Below are positions 25,659-34,740 of a DNA stretch of 64,000 nucleotides, one piece after another. Position 1 is the first letter of the stretch; each line of letters starts with the position of its first letter. Made by a program: the position numbers and the translations under genes. Source of the DNA: Streptomyces phaeolivaceus (GTDB taxonomy: Bacteria > Actinomycetota > Actinomycetes > Streptomycetales > Streptomycetaceae); NCBI RefSeq assembly GCF_009184865.1, contig NZ_CP045096.1, positions 8,246,001 to 8,310,000 of the forward strand. The letters are read 5' to 3'. A model generated the notes under the pieces. That model searched no databases, was not told where the DNA came from, and worked only from the letters and a program-made list of their open reading frames with translations.

Positions 25659-27635
25659 TTATGGGGTGTCCGGGGAGTCGTAGCGCTCGGCCAGTTCGGT
25701 GGCGAAGGCGCGCAGCAGGGTGTGCTGGGTGTAGCGGCCGGGGGCGTGTTCGACGACGAGGTGGGCGTCGGCGAGGTCGTCGAGCAGCAGCCGGGCGCGT
25801 CGGGGCGGGAGGCCGAGCAGGGTCGCGGCCGTGTCCGGGGTCAGGTCCGGGCCGGGGTGTGACGACAACAGCCGGAACAGGCGCGCGGGTTCGGGCGGCA
25901 GTCGGCGGTAGGAGCGGGCGAAGGCGGTACGCGGGTCGGTCGGGATATCGGCGGGGATGTGGGCCGGGGCGCCGACAGGGGCGGTCGGTGTTCCGCCGGT
26001 GGGGGTGAAGGCGTCGAGGCTGGTCCGGGTGTGCCGGAGTTCCGCCGCGACGGCTGCGAGCGGCAGGGTCGGGTGGGTGGCGGCGCGGGCGGCGACGAGG
26101 GTCAGGGCCAGCGGCAGGCGACCGCACCGGGTGACGATCTCCTCGGCCGCCCCGGGCTCGGCGGCGGGTAGGGCGGGGCCGGTGTGCGCCGCGAGCATCC
26201 TGCTCGCGTCCGCCGCCGACGGCAGGTCCAGGCGCAGCGGACGGGTGCCCGAAGCGATCAGGCCGGACAGCCCCCGGCGACTGGTGACCAGCGTCAGACA
26301 GCCGGGCGACGCGGGCAGCAGCGGCCGTACCTGCTCGGTGTCGGCCGCGTCGTCCAGCACGAGCAGCAGCCGTCGGCCGGTCACCACGCTGCGGTACAGC
26401 CCGGCGAGGGAGTCCGTCCGGCCCGGCATACGCGCGGACGGCACCCCGAGCGCGACGAGCAGCCCCCGCAACGCCTCCGCCGGCTCCAGCGGCGCCCGGA
26501 CGGGGTCGAACCCCCGCAGCCGGACGTGCAGTTGGCCGTCCGGGAACCGGTCCGCGACCCGATGCGCCCAGTGCACCGCCAGCGCGGTCTTCCCTACGCC
26601 GGGCATTCCGCAGATCAGCACGGAGGCGGGGGGCTGTGCGGGAGTGTGCGGGGGCGCGTCGGCGGGGACGGCCGCCGAGTCCGTGGTCTGAGCGAGGAGA
26701 CCGATCTCGGACCGCCTGCCGATGAACACGGGGAGATCGGGAGGGAGTTGGCGGGAATCGCCGCGGTCGGCAGTGCGGTCGGCAGTGCGGGTGGCGGCGC
26801 GGGTGGCAGCGCGGTCGACCGCATCGGGCCGGGCCGGGCTGGTGGTGGGGCTCGGATGCGGCGGCGGGCCGGGTGGGGCCCATTCCTGGCGGAGTACCCG
26901 CGCGTGGGCCGTGGTCAGTTCCGGGCCGGGCTTCACCGCCAACTCCTCGGCCAGCAGCCGTCGTACGCGCTCATAGGCGGTCAGGGCCTCCGCCTGGAGG
27001 CCGGACGACGCGAGGGCCATGATGTGCGCGGCGTGCAACGACTCGTCCAGGGGCGCGAGTTCGAGGGACCGGCGCAGCCGGGGCAGCAGCTGCTCGGAGT
27101 CGCCGCTGAGGAGTGCCGCGTCGGCGGCCATCCGGGTCGTGCGGATCAACTCCCTTTCCACCGAGGCGAACACGGCGTGCACCCGTGCCGCCGCGGGGAT
27201 GCCCATGGCCACCGGGCCGCGCCACTCGCCCAGCGCGTCCAGGAAGTGCGCCGACGCGGCCTCGGACCGCCCCGTGGCCGCCGCCCGCATCCCCCGCTTC
27301 GTCAGCGCGCGGAACCGCAGCAGATCGACCTCGTCCTCGTCCGCCTCCAGCAGACAGCCCCCGGCGCGGCGCGGCAGCCGTCGTCCCGGCGCCCGGGGCG
27401 GCAGCCCGGGTTCGAGCAGCCGCCGCAGCGAACCGGCGTAACGACGCACCACGTTCCGGGCGCTGGCCGGTGCCCGCTCGGGCCACAGTACGTCGACGAT
27501 CTCACCCCACGGCACGGGTCGGCCGGCCCGCACCACCAACAGCCCCAGCAGCGCGCGCTGTTGCGGGAACCCGAGATCCAGCTCCTCCCCGTCGTCCCGG
27601 CACACCCGCAGCGGCCCCAGCACCTCGAACCGCAT
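25659..27635 (-). CDS. SARP/AfsR-type regulator without TPR domain
   Basis: This is a 658-residue protein. Residues 1-95 form an OmpR-type winged helix (MRFEVLGPLRV, then PQQRALLGLLVVRAGRPV). Residues 95-250 are the bacterial activator (BTAD) domain ending in TAYERVRRLLAEELAVKPGP. Residues 300-560 are an NB-ARC ATPase with P-loop GMPGVGKTALAVHWAHR and LLLVLDDA as Walker B. The end is a winged-helix lid (DLADAHLVVEHAPGRY). It stops where longer relatives begin their TPR array. Such proteins activate secondary-metabolite or developmental genes. ATG 27635 follows GAGGGG. It lies downstream of a longer paralogue and probably arose by duplication. Confidence 0.9.
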   Translation of the reverse strand: MRFEVLGPLRVCRDDGEELDLGFPQQRALLGLLVVRAGRPVPWGEIVDVLWPERAPASARNVVRRYAGSLRRLLEPGLPPRAPGRRLPRRAGGCLLEADEDEVDLLRFRALTKRGMRAAATGRSEAASAHFLDALGEWRGPVAMGIPAAARVHAVFASVERELIRTTRMAADAALLSGDSEQLLPRLRRSLELAPLDESLHAAHIMALASSGLQAEALTAYERVRRLLAEELAVKPGPELTTAHARVLRQEWAPPGPPPHPSPTTSPARPDAVDRAATRAATRTADRTADRGDSRQLPPDLPVFIGRRSEIGLLAQTTDSAAVPADAPPHTPAQPPASVLICGMPGVGKTALAVHWAHRVADRFPDGQLHVRLRGFDPVRAPLEPAEALRGLLVALGVPSARMPGRTDSLAGLYRSVVTGRRLLLVLDDAADTEQVRPLLPASPGCLTLVTSRRGLSGLIASGTRPLRLDLPSAADASRMLAAHTGPALPAAEPGAAEEIVTRCGRLPLALTLVAARAATHPTLPLAAVAAELRHTRTSLDAFTPTGGTPTAPVGAPAHIPADIPTDPRTAFARSYRRLPPEPARLFRLLSSHPGPDLTPDTAATLLGLPPRRARLLLDDLADAHLVVEHAPGRYTQHTLLRAFATELAERYDSPDTP

Positions 27636-27664
27636 CAAGTCCCCTCGGCGGACGGCCTGACGGC

Positions 27665-27786
27665 ACTCACCCGGGTCACCCGCATCGCCCGCATCGCCCG
27701 CGTCACCCGGGTCACCCGCATCGCCCGCATCGCCCGCGTCGCCCGCGTCACCCGGGTCACCCGCGTCGTCCGGGTCACCCGCGTCG
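27665..27786. repeat. 9-bp imperfect tandem repeats between the two SARP genes
   Basis: About thirteen units of the pattern CGCATCGCC / CGCGTCACC / CGGGTCACC fill the gap between the two SARP genes and touch the 3' end of the upstream one. On the minus strand they keep an open frame that would read Gly-Asp-Ala / Gly-Asp-Pro into the downstream SARP start. The array may once have been coding. It has no spacers. Confidence 0.85.
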
Positions 27787-30747
27787 CCCGCTCGCGTCGA
27801 GCTGGGCCCTGACCCGGTCGGCGTCGGGGTGGCCGAGGGTGATGAGGAGGGTGAGGGCCTGCTGCCGGACCTCGTGGGCGGTGTCGTGGTCGCCCATCGC
27901 CGTATGCGTGTCGCCGATGTGGACGAGGGTGCAGGCCTCCAGATACGGCACCCCCAGCTCCCGGTAGAGGGCGAGGGCGTGGCCGTAGCCGACGAGGGCG
28001 TTCGGATGGCGGCCGAGGTGGTGGTGGGCGTAGGCGAGGGTGTGCCAGGTGGCGGCCTCGCCGTAGCGGTCGCCGAGTTCCTGGAGCAGGGCCAGGGCCT
28101 CGTGGCAGTGCCGCAGGGCCTCCCGGTACTCGCCGAGCAGCGCGTGGTACCAGCCGACGGAGTTGAGGACACTGGCGTACGCGGAGCGCCGGCCGCCCGC
28201 CCGGAACAGTTCCATGGCCAGCCGGTTGTGGTGCAGGGCGCCGGGCAGATCCCCCTCCTGGTCGTGGGTCCAGCCGAGGCTGCGATGGGTGTCGGCCCGC
28301 CCGACGTCGTCCCCCAGCCCGGCGAAGAGCGACAGCGCGCGGTCGAGCCGGGGGCGGGCGGTGCCGTGCAGCCCGAGCCGGCTCTCGGCCCGTGCCAGCG
28401 CGCGCAGCCCCCTGGCCTCCCACCCGGGATCCCCCGTCCGCAGCGCCGCGTCGAGCGCGATCCGCTGGACCGTCGCCCAGTCGTGCCAGTGCCCCCGCCG
28501 GTCGAAGAACGGCTCCAGCGACCAGGCCAGCGCACCCGCCACCCGGTCCCGGCCGGACCGGGCCGCCGCCCCGACCACGGCGAGCAGCACCGGATACTCG
28601 GCGGTCAGCCAGGCGAGCGCCTCCTCATGACCGGCGAGCGGTTCGGCGCGGACCCCGGCCGGGGCGGGCTCCGGCGGCAACGGGTCCGCGTACGGGGCGA
28701 GGAGCGGCTCGGCGGTGTGCGCGGTGTGCGCGTAGTACGCGTACAGCCGCTCGACGGCCGCCTCGCGCTCGCTCTCCGGGCGCTGCTCCTCCAGGAGTTC
28801 GGCCGCGTGGGCGCGCAGCAGGTCGTGCAGGGCGTACCGGCCCGGGGCGGGCTCGCCCAGGAGATGGACGTCGGTCAGTTCGGCGAGGAGCCGCCGCGCC
28901 CGGCGCGCGGGCAGCCCGGTGAGCGCGGCCGTCGCCGCCACCGAGAAGTCCGGGCCGGGATGCAGCGCGAGCAGCGGGAAGAGACGGGCCGCCTCCGGCG
29001 ACACGGCACCCAGCGACCAGGAGAACACCGCGCCGACGTTCGCGGACGGGTCCGTGCGGCTGAACGCGTCCAGACTGCCGTGCGCCGCGCGCAGTTCCGC
29101 CGCGATCGCCGACAGCGGGAAACCGGGGTGCGCGGCGGCGCGCGCCGCGACACAGGCCAGCGCCAGCGGAAGCCCACCGCACAGCGCCGCGATCTCGGCC
29201 ACCGCCCGCGCCTGCCCGGTCAGCCGCCCGGTCCCCAGCCGGCGTTCGAGGAACGCCCGCGCCTGCCCGGCGTCCAGCGGACGCAACGCCAGCGTGTGCG
29301 CGCCGTGCGAGGAGACCAGGCCCGACAGCTGGTCGCGGCTGGTGACGATGGTGAGACAGCCGGGCGTGCCCGGCAGCAACGGCCGTACCTGCTCGGTGTC
29401 CCGCGCGTTGTCCAGCAGCACCAGGAACCGTCGCCCCGCCAACAGGCCGCGGTACAGCGCCGCCTGGGCGTCCACCCCGTGCGGGACCCGCTCCGGCGGT
29501 ACGCCCAGCGCGTCGAGGAAGACCCGCACCGCCTCCCCGGCCTCCATCACGGCACCCGACGGCGCGAACCCCCGCAGATTGACGTAGAGCTGCCCGTCCG
29601 GGTACCGGTCCGCGACCCGGTGCGCCCAGTGCACGGCGAGCGTCGTCTTGCCGATCCCGGCCATCCCGCCGATGGCACTGATCACCACGGTGCCGAGGGG
29701 GCCCACGCCGGGGCCGCCGCGATCGTCCAGGAGCGCCAGCACCTGCTCCAGCTCGGCACGACGCCCGGTGAACGTCGGCAGATCGTGCGGGAGTTGGGCG
29801 GGTACGGCGGTCGGCGCCTGAGCCTGTGCTCCCGCCCGCGGACCAGGCGTACCGACGGCCGCAGCAGCCACCACCTCCTCCGCTTCGGCCCCGGAGGACA
29901 CGGGCTCCGGCGAACCGGCGCCGTGGGAAGGGGAGTTGTGGGTGTCGGTGTCTCGCGACCCCGCATCCCGCCGGAGGCCCTCGCCGAGGACAGCCCGGTG
30001 GGCGTCCCGGAGCTCCGGTCCCGGATCGATGCCCAGTTCCTCGGCGAGCCGCTCGCGGGCGGCCCGGTAGGCGCCCAGCGCCTCGGCCTCGTGTCCGGTG
30101 GCGGCCAGTACGCGCACGAGCCGGGCCAGCAGGGGTTCGTCCAACGGGTCGTCGGCCACCGCTTCCTGGAGCGGGGACAGCACGGCGGCGGGGATGCCGG
30201 CCCGCAGCGCCGCGTCGGCCGCCTCCCGTACCGCCGCCGCCCGCTCCCGGTCGACCGGCGGGAACCCGGCGCGCTCCCGCACCTCCTCGGGCAGGCCCGC
30301 CCCGACCGGTCCCCGCCACAGCCCCAGCGCCTCGGTGAGCAGCTCCACGACCCGGGCCGCCGATCGGCCCGTGTCGCCGCCGACCCGTCGCGCCTCGTCC
30401 CGCAGCCGACGGAACCGCAGCAGATCCAGGGAGTCGGCGTCGACCAGGAGCCGGTACCCGCCCGCGTTCCGTATCAGCCACCGGCCGGTGGCGCGGTTGG
30501 GCAGACCGGGCTCCAACATCCGCCGCAGCGAGCCCACATGACGCCGGATCACATTCACGGCACTGTCCGGCGGCAGCGGCCCCCACAGCACGTCGACGAT
30601 CTCGCTGACCGCCACCGGCTGCCCGGCCCGCACCAGCAACAGCGCCAGCAGCGCCCGCTCCTGCGGACGTCCCCACGCCGGCTCCACCCCCGTCCGCTCC
30701 ACCCGGACCGACCCCAGAACCGCGAACCGCACCGGCTCCAGCGCCAA
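27775..30747 (-). CDS. SARP/AfsR-type regulator with NB-ARC and TPR domains
   Basis: This 990-residue protein has full AfsR-like architecture: winged helix (about 5-100), BTAD (100-255, ending ALGAYRAARERLAEELGIDP), NB-ARC ATPase with P-loop GMAGIGKTTLAVHWAHR near 370 and LLDNARDTEQVRPLL, and a C-terminal TPR array (about 750-985, with GDLPGALHHNRLAMELFRAG and LGEYREALRHCHEALALLQE). The TTG start at 30747 is supported by an AGGAGGG site 5 bases upstream. A GTG five codons later would remove only a short tail. It is a likely ATP-controlled activator of specialised metabolism. It shares domain order and close sequence with the next SARP. Confidence 0.9.
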   Translation of the reverse strand: MALEPVRFAVLGSVRVERTGVEPAWGRPQERALLALLLVRAGQPVAVSEIVDVLWGPLPPDSAVNVIRRHVGSLRRMLEPGLPNRATGRWLIRNAGGYRLLVDADSLDLLRFRRLRDEARRVGGDTGRSAARVVELLTEALGLWRGPVGAGLPEEVRERAGFPPVDRERAAAVREAADAALRAGIPAAVLSPLQEAVADDPLDEPLLARLVRVLAATGHEAEALGAYRAARERLAEELGIDPGPELRDAHRAVLGEGLRRDAGSRDTDTHNSPSHGAGSPEPVSSGAEAEEVVAAAAVGTPGPRAGAQAQAPTAVPAQLPHDLPTFTGRRAELEQVLALLDDRGGPGVGPLGTVVISAIGGMAGIGKTTLAVHWAHRVADRYPDGQLYVNLRGFAPSGAVMEAGEAVRVFLDALGVPPERVPHGVDAQAALYRGLLAGRRFLVLLDNARDTEQVRPLLPGTPGCLTIVTSRDQLSGLVSSHGAHTLALRPLDAGQARAFLERRLGTGRLTGQARAVAEIAALCGGLPLALACVAARAAAHPGFPLSAIAAELRAAHGSLDAFSRTDPSANVGAVFSWSLGAVSPEAARLFPLLALHPGPDFSVAATAALTGLPARRARRLLAELTDVHLLGEPAPGRYALHDLLRAHAAELLEEQRPESEREAAVERLYAYYAHTAHTAEPLLAPYADPLPPEPAPAGVRAEPLAGHEEALAWLTAEYPVLLAVVGAAARSGRDRVAGALAWSLEPFFDRRGHWHDWATVQRIALDAALRTGDPGWEARGLRALARAESRLGLHGTARPRLDRALSLFAGLGDDVGRADTHRSLGWTHDQEGDLPGALHHNRLAMELFRAGGRRSAYASVLNSVGWYHALLGEYREALRHCHEALALLQELGDRYGEAATWHTLAYAHHHLGRHPNALVGYGHALALYRELGVPYLEACTLVHIGDTHTAMGDHDTAHEVRQQALTLLITLGHPDADRVRAQLDASGRRG

Positions 30748-30762
30748 TTGGCCCTCCTGATA

Positions 30763-30786
30763 TCTCGTATCTTTACGTTATCGAGA
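30763..30786. promoter_or_regulatory. AT-rich inverted repeat upstream of the long SARP gene
   Basis: TCTCGTAT (30763-30770) and ATCGAGA (30780-30786) form an imperfect inverted repeat with a TTTACGTT centre, in an unusually AT-rich 40-base island directly before the ribosome site of the minus-strand SARP gene. It is a plausible promoter plus operator. Confidence 0.45.
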
Positions 30787-30833
30787 CTGTAGTCGCGTCT
30801 CGGCATTCCGGGTATTTCGGCCCGGAAGGTCCG

Positions 30834-31505
30834 TCACATCACCAAAGCGTGAGGGCTTCGGCTTGAGTACGGTCTCTCGCTTCTGTGTGCCGCCGGCGCG
30901 GCAGGGTTGCGCCACCTGCCCGCCCCGCCTCCGCCTTGTGGCGGGGGCGGGTGGCGCGGGTCTTCCGGTCGGCTCCACGAGGCTTCGACACCGCCGGGGC
31001 GGTGTCCTGGTCTCCGGCCACTCCGGTACCAGTCGTGCAGGCTGCCGCGAGGGCGGCGAGGTTGCGGCCGTTCGTGGAGGGCCGCCGCGGCGGTGTCGGA
31101 CGCCACCACGTCCAGCACCGGGTGCGGAACGCGGTGCCGGGCCTCGGAGACAGCCTGTGCCATGAGTGTGGCTCCGGGCCCCAGGCCGCGGGCCCACGGG
31201 GCGACGAAGAGGCGGTTGATCACGGCCGTCTCGTCCACGCCCACCCCCGCGCGGGCGCTCCACAGCGCGGGTGCGGCGTCGTCGGCGCCGCTGGGGGACA
31301 GACCGATGTGGCCGGCGATCCGGCCGTCCACCTCCACCACCCAGGCGGCGAGGAGCGAGGGCGGTGACAGCCGTGCGTCTGGCCGGTCGGGCCAGTTCAC
31401 CGGGTAGCCGTCGCGTTCATGGACCTCCGCGAGGACGCGGACGCAGCCCCCGAGATCGCGGTCGGTCCGAGACCGGACCTCGCCTGTCGTACGTCCGCCG
31501 GACAC
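30834..31505 (-). CDS. GNAT acetyltransferase with atypical C-terminus
   Basis: This is a 223-residue protein. The first 130 residues fit a GNAT acetyl-CoA-dependent acetyltransferase: EVRSRTDRDLGGCVRVLAE, AAWVVEVDGRIAGHIGLS, and the acetyl-CoA loop LFVAPWARGLGPGATLMAQA. After AAAALHER, where relatives continue with LGWRR and a last strand, this protein switches to a basic, proline-rich tail of about 85 residues, which suggests a frameshift or decay of the 3' end. GTG 31505 was chosen because AGGAG lies 8 bases upstream. An ATG at 31556 has no ribosome site. It diverges from the MFS gene. Confidence 0.7.
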   Translation of the reverse strand: MSGGRTTGEVRSRTDRDLGGCVRVLAEVHERDGYPVNWPDRPDARLSPPSLLAAWVVEVDGRIAGHIGLSPSGADDAAPALWSARAGVGVDETAVINRLFVAPWARGLGPGATLMAQAVSEARHRVPHPVLDVVASDTAAAALHERPQPRRPRGSLHDWYRSGRRPGHRPGGVEASWSRPEDPRHPPPPQGGGGAGRWRNPAAPAAHRSERPYSSRSPHALVM

Positions 31506-31638
31506 GCTCTCGCTCCTGCCGCTCGTCACGGCCGCATCGAAGCACACGGCGGGCATCGGCCGCGTGGCATTTCCGTCCCGGTCCCGGTGCCGCGCCGCTC
31601 TCGTACGGCGTCCGCTGCCGGGATCTTGACGGCGGTGA

Positions 31639-31652
31639 TGTTACCGGTAACA
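31639..31652. promoter_or_regulatory. Perfect 14-bp palindrome, candidate LacI-family operator
   Basis: TGTTACCGGTAACA is perfectly symmetric with a central CG, as is typical for LacI-family operators. It lies 38 bases upstream of the GTG of the MFS gene that opens the galactoside operon. The LacI gene ends the same gene run (37555-38634), so autogenous control is likely. Confidence 0.7.
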
Positions 31653-31689
31653 CTGCGAGAGCCCCAGCCATGGAGAGGCGGAGTCCCGC

Positions 31690-32904
31690 GTGCCCGACAC
31701 ACCGACCGCGCAAGAGGTGAAGCACGTCCGACCGGCCCCGCGACCACGGGTGTTCAGCCCCGCCGCCGTGGTCGCCTCCTGCGTCGGCTTCATCCTGATC
31801 GGCGCGCTCCAGGCGCTCTACGGCCCCGCCATCCCGGCCTTCCGCGACGAGTACGACCTCTCGCCGTCGGCCGCCGGGCTCGGCCTGAGCGCCCACTTCA
31901 TCGGCGGTGTCGTCGGCGTACTGCTCTTCGACCGGCTGTTCGGGCGGATCGGCAACCGGCGGCTCCTCGGCACCTCGTATCTGCTGATGGCCGTCGGCGC
32001 GGCGGGCTTCGCGCTCGCCCCGAACTGGCCCGCCGGTCTCGCCGCCGCACTGCTCGCCGGGTTCGGCTTCGGCGGTATCGACTACGGCCTCAACCAGCTC
32101 TGCGCCGTCGGTTTCGGCCACCGCTCCACCGCCATGCTGAACATCCTCAACGCCCACTTCGGCATCGGCGCGATCCTCGGCCCCGCCCTGATCGCCGCCT
32201 TCGGCGCCGAGCACTACCCGGCGCTCTTCCTGGCCTTCGCCGCCGCCAACCTGCCGCTGCTGCTCTGTCTGCGGGGCGTACGCGACCGGGTGCCGCGGCC
32301 CGGCACCGAGACGGCCGAGAGCCGGCCCGGCGGCTCGGTGCTGGGCCGCAGCCTGGGCTCGGTGCTCGGCGTGTTCGTCGCCCTCTACGTCCTGCACGTC
32401 GGCATCGAGGCAGGTGTCGGCGGCTGGGAACCCACCCACCTGGAGACGGTCGGCTACGGCGCCGGAGCCGCCGCGACCGCCACCTCCGTGTACTGGCTGA
32501 TGATGACGGTCGGCCGCTTCCTGGTCGCCCCCCTCGCCCTGCGCCACTCACCGCAGACGATCATCACCGTGTCCTGCGCGGGCATGACCGTCTGCCTGCT
32601 GCTGGCCTCGGTGCCCTGGCTCGCCCCGTACGCCTACGCCGGAGTCGGCCTGTTCATCGCGCCGATCTTCCCCACCGGTCTGCCCTGGCTGAACGCCGCC
32701 GCGCCCCGGGCCCGCCGCGCCGGAGCCCTTGTGATCGCCGCCTCCCTGGTCGGGGGAGTGGTGGCGGGCCCGGCGCTCGGCAGGGCCATCGAGTGGTCCG
32801 GCGTCCGCGCGGTCCCGCTGCTGCTCTGCGCGGTCTCGGCCATCTGCCTCCTGGCCACCCTCTGGCTGATCCGCGCCACCCGCCCCGGCTCGACGCCCCC
32901 CTAG
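31690..32904 (+). CDS. MFS transporter, probably sugar permease
   Basis: This 404-residue protein has about twelve hydrophobic segments (first FSPAAVVASCVGFILIGALQ; last LLLCAVSAICLLATLWLI). The MFS loop-2 type motif appears as FDRLFGRIGNRRLL (residues 78-91). It is a major-facilitator permease in the cytoplasmic membrane. Placed directly before two beta-galactosidases and a LacI regulator, it probably imports a galactoside or galacto-oligosaccharide. The GTG start has GGAG 7 bases upstream. The 14-bp palindrome upstream should repress it. Confidence 0.88.
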   Translation: MPDTPTAQEVKHVRPAPRPRVFSPAAVVASCVGFILIGALQALYGPAIPAFRDEYDLSPSAAGLGLSAHFIGGVVGVLLFDRLFGRIGNRRLLGTSYLLMAVGAAGFALAPNWPAGLAAALLAGFGFGGIDYGLNQLCAVGFGHRSTAMLNILNAHFGIGAILGPALIAAFGAEHYPALFLAFAAANLPLLLCLRGVRDRVPRPGTETAESRPGGSVLGRSLGSVLGVFVALYVLHVGIEAGVGGWEPTHLETVGYGAGAAATATSVYWLMMTVGRFLVAPLALRHSPQTIITVSCAGMTVCLLLASVPWLAPYAYAGVGLFIAPIFPTGLPWLNAAAPRARRAGALVIAASLVGGVVAGPALGRAIEWSGVRAVPLLLCAVSAICLLATLWLIRATRPGSTPP

Positions 32905-32958
32905 GTCGTGTCGTCACCCTCCCGCCCGCCCCGCACCCCCCACCGAAGGGAAACAGCC

Positions 32959-34740
32959 TTGCGCACGCCCGCTCTCACCACGTCGTCCGACGGTTTCCTG
33001 CTCCACGGCGAGCCGTTCCGGATCATCTCCGGAGCGATGCACTACTTCCGCATCCACCCCGACCTGTGGGCCGACCGGCTGCGCAAGGCCCGGCTGATGG
33101 GCCTCAACACCGTGGAGACGTACGTCCCCTGGAACCTCCATCAGCCCGACCCCGACAGCCCGCTCGTCCTCGACGGACTGCTCGACCTGCCCCGCTACCT
33201 CAGCCTCGCCCGCGCCGAGGGCCTGCACGTCCTGCTGCGCCCCGGCCCGTACATCTGCGCCGAGTGGGACGGCGGCGGTCTGCCCTCCTGGCTCACCTCG
33301 GACCCCGACATCCGGCTGCGCTCCAGCGACCCCCGCTTCACGAACGCCCTCGACCGCTATCTCGACATCCTGCTGCCCCCGCTGCTGCCGTACATGGCGG
33401 CGAACGACGGCCCGGTCATCGCCGTCCAGGTCGAGAACGAGTACGGGGCGTACGGCGACGACACCGCGTATCTCAAGCACGTCCACCAGGCGCTGCGGTC
33501 ACGCGGCATCGAGGAACTGCTCCTCACCTGCGACCAGGCGGGCTCCGCCCATCACCTGGCCGCCGGGAGCCTGCCCGGTGTCCTGTCCACCGCCACCTTC
33601 GGCGGAAGGATCGAGGAGTCCCTCGCGGCCCTTCGGGCGCACCAGCCCGAAGGGCCCCTGATGTGCTCGGAGTTCTGGATCGGCTGGTTCGACCACTGGG
33701 GCGAGGAGCACCACGTCCGGGACGCCGAGAGCGCCGCCGCCGACCTCGACAGACTGCTGGCCGCCGGTGCCTCCGTCAACATCTACATGTTCCACGGCGG
33801 CACCAACTTCGGCTTCACCAACGGCGCCAACCACGACCAGTGCTACGCCCCGATCGTCACCTCCTACGACTACGACGCCGCCCTCGGCGAGTCCGGCGAC
33901 CCCGGCCCCAAGTACCACGCGTTCCGTGAAGTGATCGCCCGTCACGCGCCGGTACCGGAGGAGCCGGTCCCGGCCGTCTCGCCCAAACTCGGCGGAATCA
34001 CCGTGGAGTTGGACCGCAGGGCACCTCTGCTGCCGTACGCCACATCCCTCGACTCCTCCGTGGGGCGGTCCGAACACCCGCTCACCATGGAGGAGTTCGG
34101 GCAGCGCTCCGGCTACGCCCTCTACCGTACGACCCTCCCCGAGGCGGGCGACGGACTGCTCCACTTCGAGGGCGGCGTCGGCGACCGCGCCCAGGTCTTC
34201 GTGGACGGCGCCCCCGTCGGCGTACTGGAACGCGAACGCCACGACGAGACCCTGCCGTTGCGCGTCCCGCACCCCGGCGCCACGCTGGACGTGCTCGTGG
34301 AGAACATGGGCGGCGTCAACTACGGCCCCCGCATCGGCGCCGCCAAGGGCCTCCTCGGCCCGGTCACCTTCAACGGCACCGCGCTGCTCGGCTGGGACAC
34401 CCACCGCCTCCCGCTGGCCGACCTGTCCACGGTCCCCTTCGCCCCGGCCGGCACCGAGGCCGCCCCGGTCACCGTCCCCGCCTTCCACCGGGGCACCTTC
34501 GCGATCGAGACCCCCGCCGACACCTTCCTCGCGCTGCCCGGCTGGACCAAGGGCCAGGCCTGGATCAACGGCTTCCACCTCGGCCGCTACTGGAACCGGG
34601 GCCCACAGCGCACCCTCTACGTCCCCGCCCCCGTCCTGCGCCCCGGCGCCAACGACCTGGTCCTGCTGGAACTCAACGCCACGACCAGCGCCCGCGCGCG
34701 GCTCACGGACACGCCCGACCTGGGCCCGGTGAAGCCCTGA
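32959..34740 (+). CDS. GH35 beta-galactosidase
   Basis: This is a 593-residue glycoside hydrolase of family 35. The (beta/alpha)8 domain opens with FRIISGAMHYFRIHP. QVENEYGAYG holds the acid/base Glu161 and MCSEFWIGWFDHWG the nucleophile Glu238, followed by MFHGGTNFGF. The C-terminal 250 residues are beta-sandwich (jelly roll) domains ending WINGFHLGRYWNRGPQ. It has no signal peptide, so it hydrolyses imported galactosides in the cytoplasm. TTG 32959 is preceded by GAAGGGAA and starts close to the domain; earlier starts lack a ribosome site. It overlaps the next gene by one base (TGATG). Confidence 0.95.
   Translation: MRTPALTTSSDGFLLHGEPFRIISGAMHYFRIHPDLWADRLRKARLMGLNTVETYVPWNLHQPDPDSPLVLDGLLDLPRYLSLARAEGLHVLLRPGPYICAEWDGGGLPSWLTSDPDIRLRSSDPRFTNALDRYLDILLPPLLPYMAANDGPVIAVQVENEYGAYGDDTAYLKHVHQALRSRGIEELLLTCDQAGSAHHLAAGSLPGVLSTATFGGRIEESLAALRAHQPEGPLMCSEFWIGWFDHWGEEHHVRDAESAAADLDRLLAAGASVNIYMFHGGTNFGFTNGANHDQCYAPIVTSYDYDAALGESGDPGPKYHAFREVIARHAPVPEEPVPAVSPKLGGITVELDRRAPLLPYATSLDSSVGRSEHPLTMEEFGQRSGYALYRTTLPEAGDGLLHFEGGVGDRAQVFVDGAPVGVLERERHDETLPLRVPHPGATLDVLVENMGGVNYGPRIGAAKGLLGPVTFNGTALLGWDTHRLPLADLSTVPFAPAGTEAAPVTVPAFHRGTFAIETPADTFLALPGWTKGQAWINGFHLGRYWNRGPQRTLYVPAPVLRPGANDLVLLELNATTSARARLTDTPDLGPVKP

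Noticed and set aside
27665..27786. 9-bp array considered as a CRISPR or origin iterons
   Set aside because: Units are imperfect, short, without spacers and with no replication or cas genes nearby.
25659..30747. A biosynthetic gene cluster suggested by the SARP regulators and the P450s
   Set aside because: No polyketide synthase, peptide synthetase, terpene synthase or RiPP genes were found in the window, and the P450s belong to a conservon.
27829..30792. 987-residue plus-strand open frame opposite the long SARP gene
   Set aside because: Composition is Arg/Gly/Gln-rich without domains, and the minus strand has complete SARP, NB-ARC and TPR motifs.
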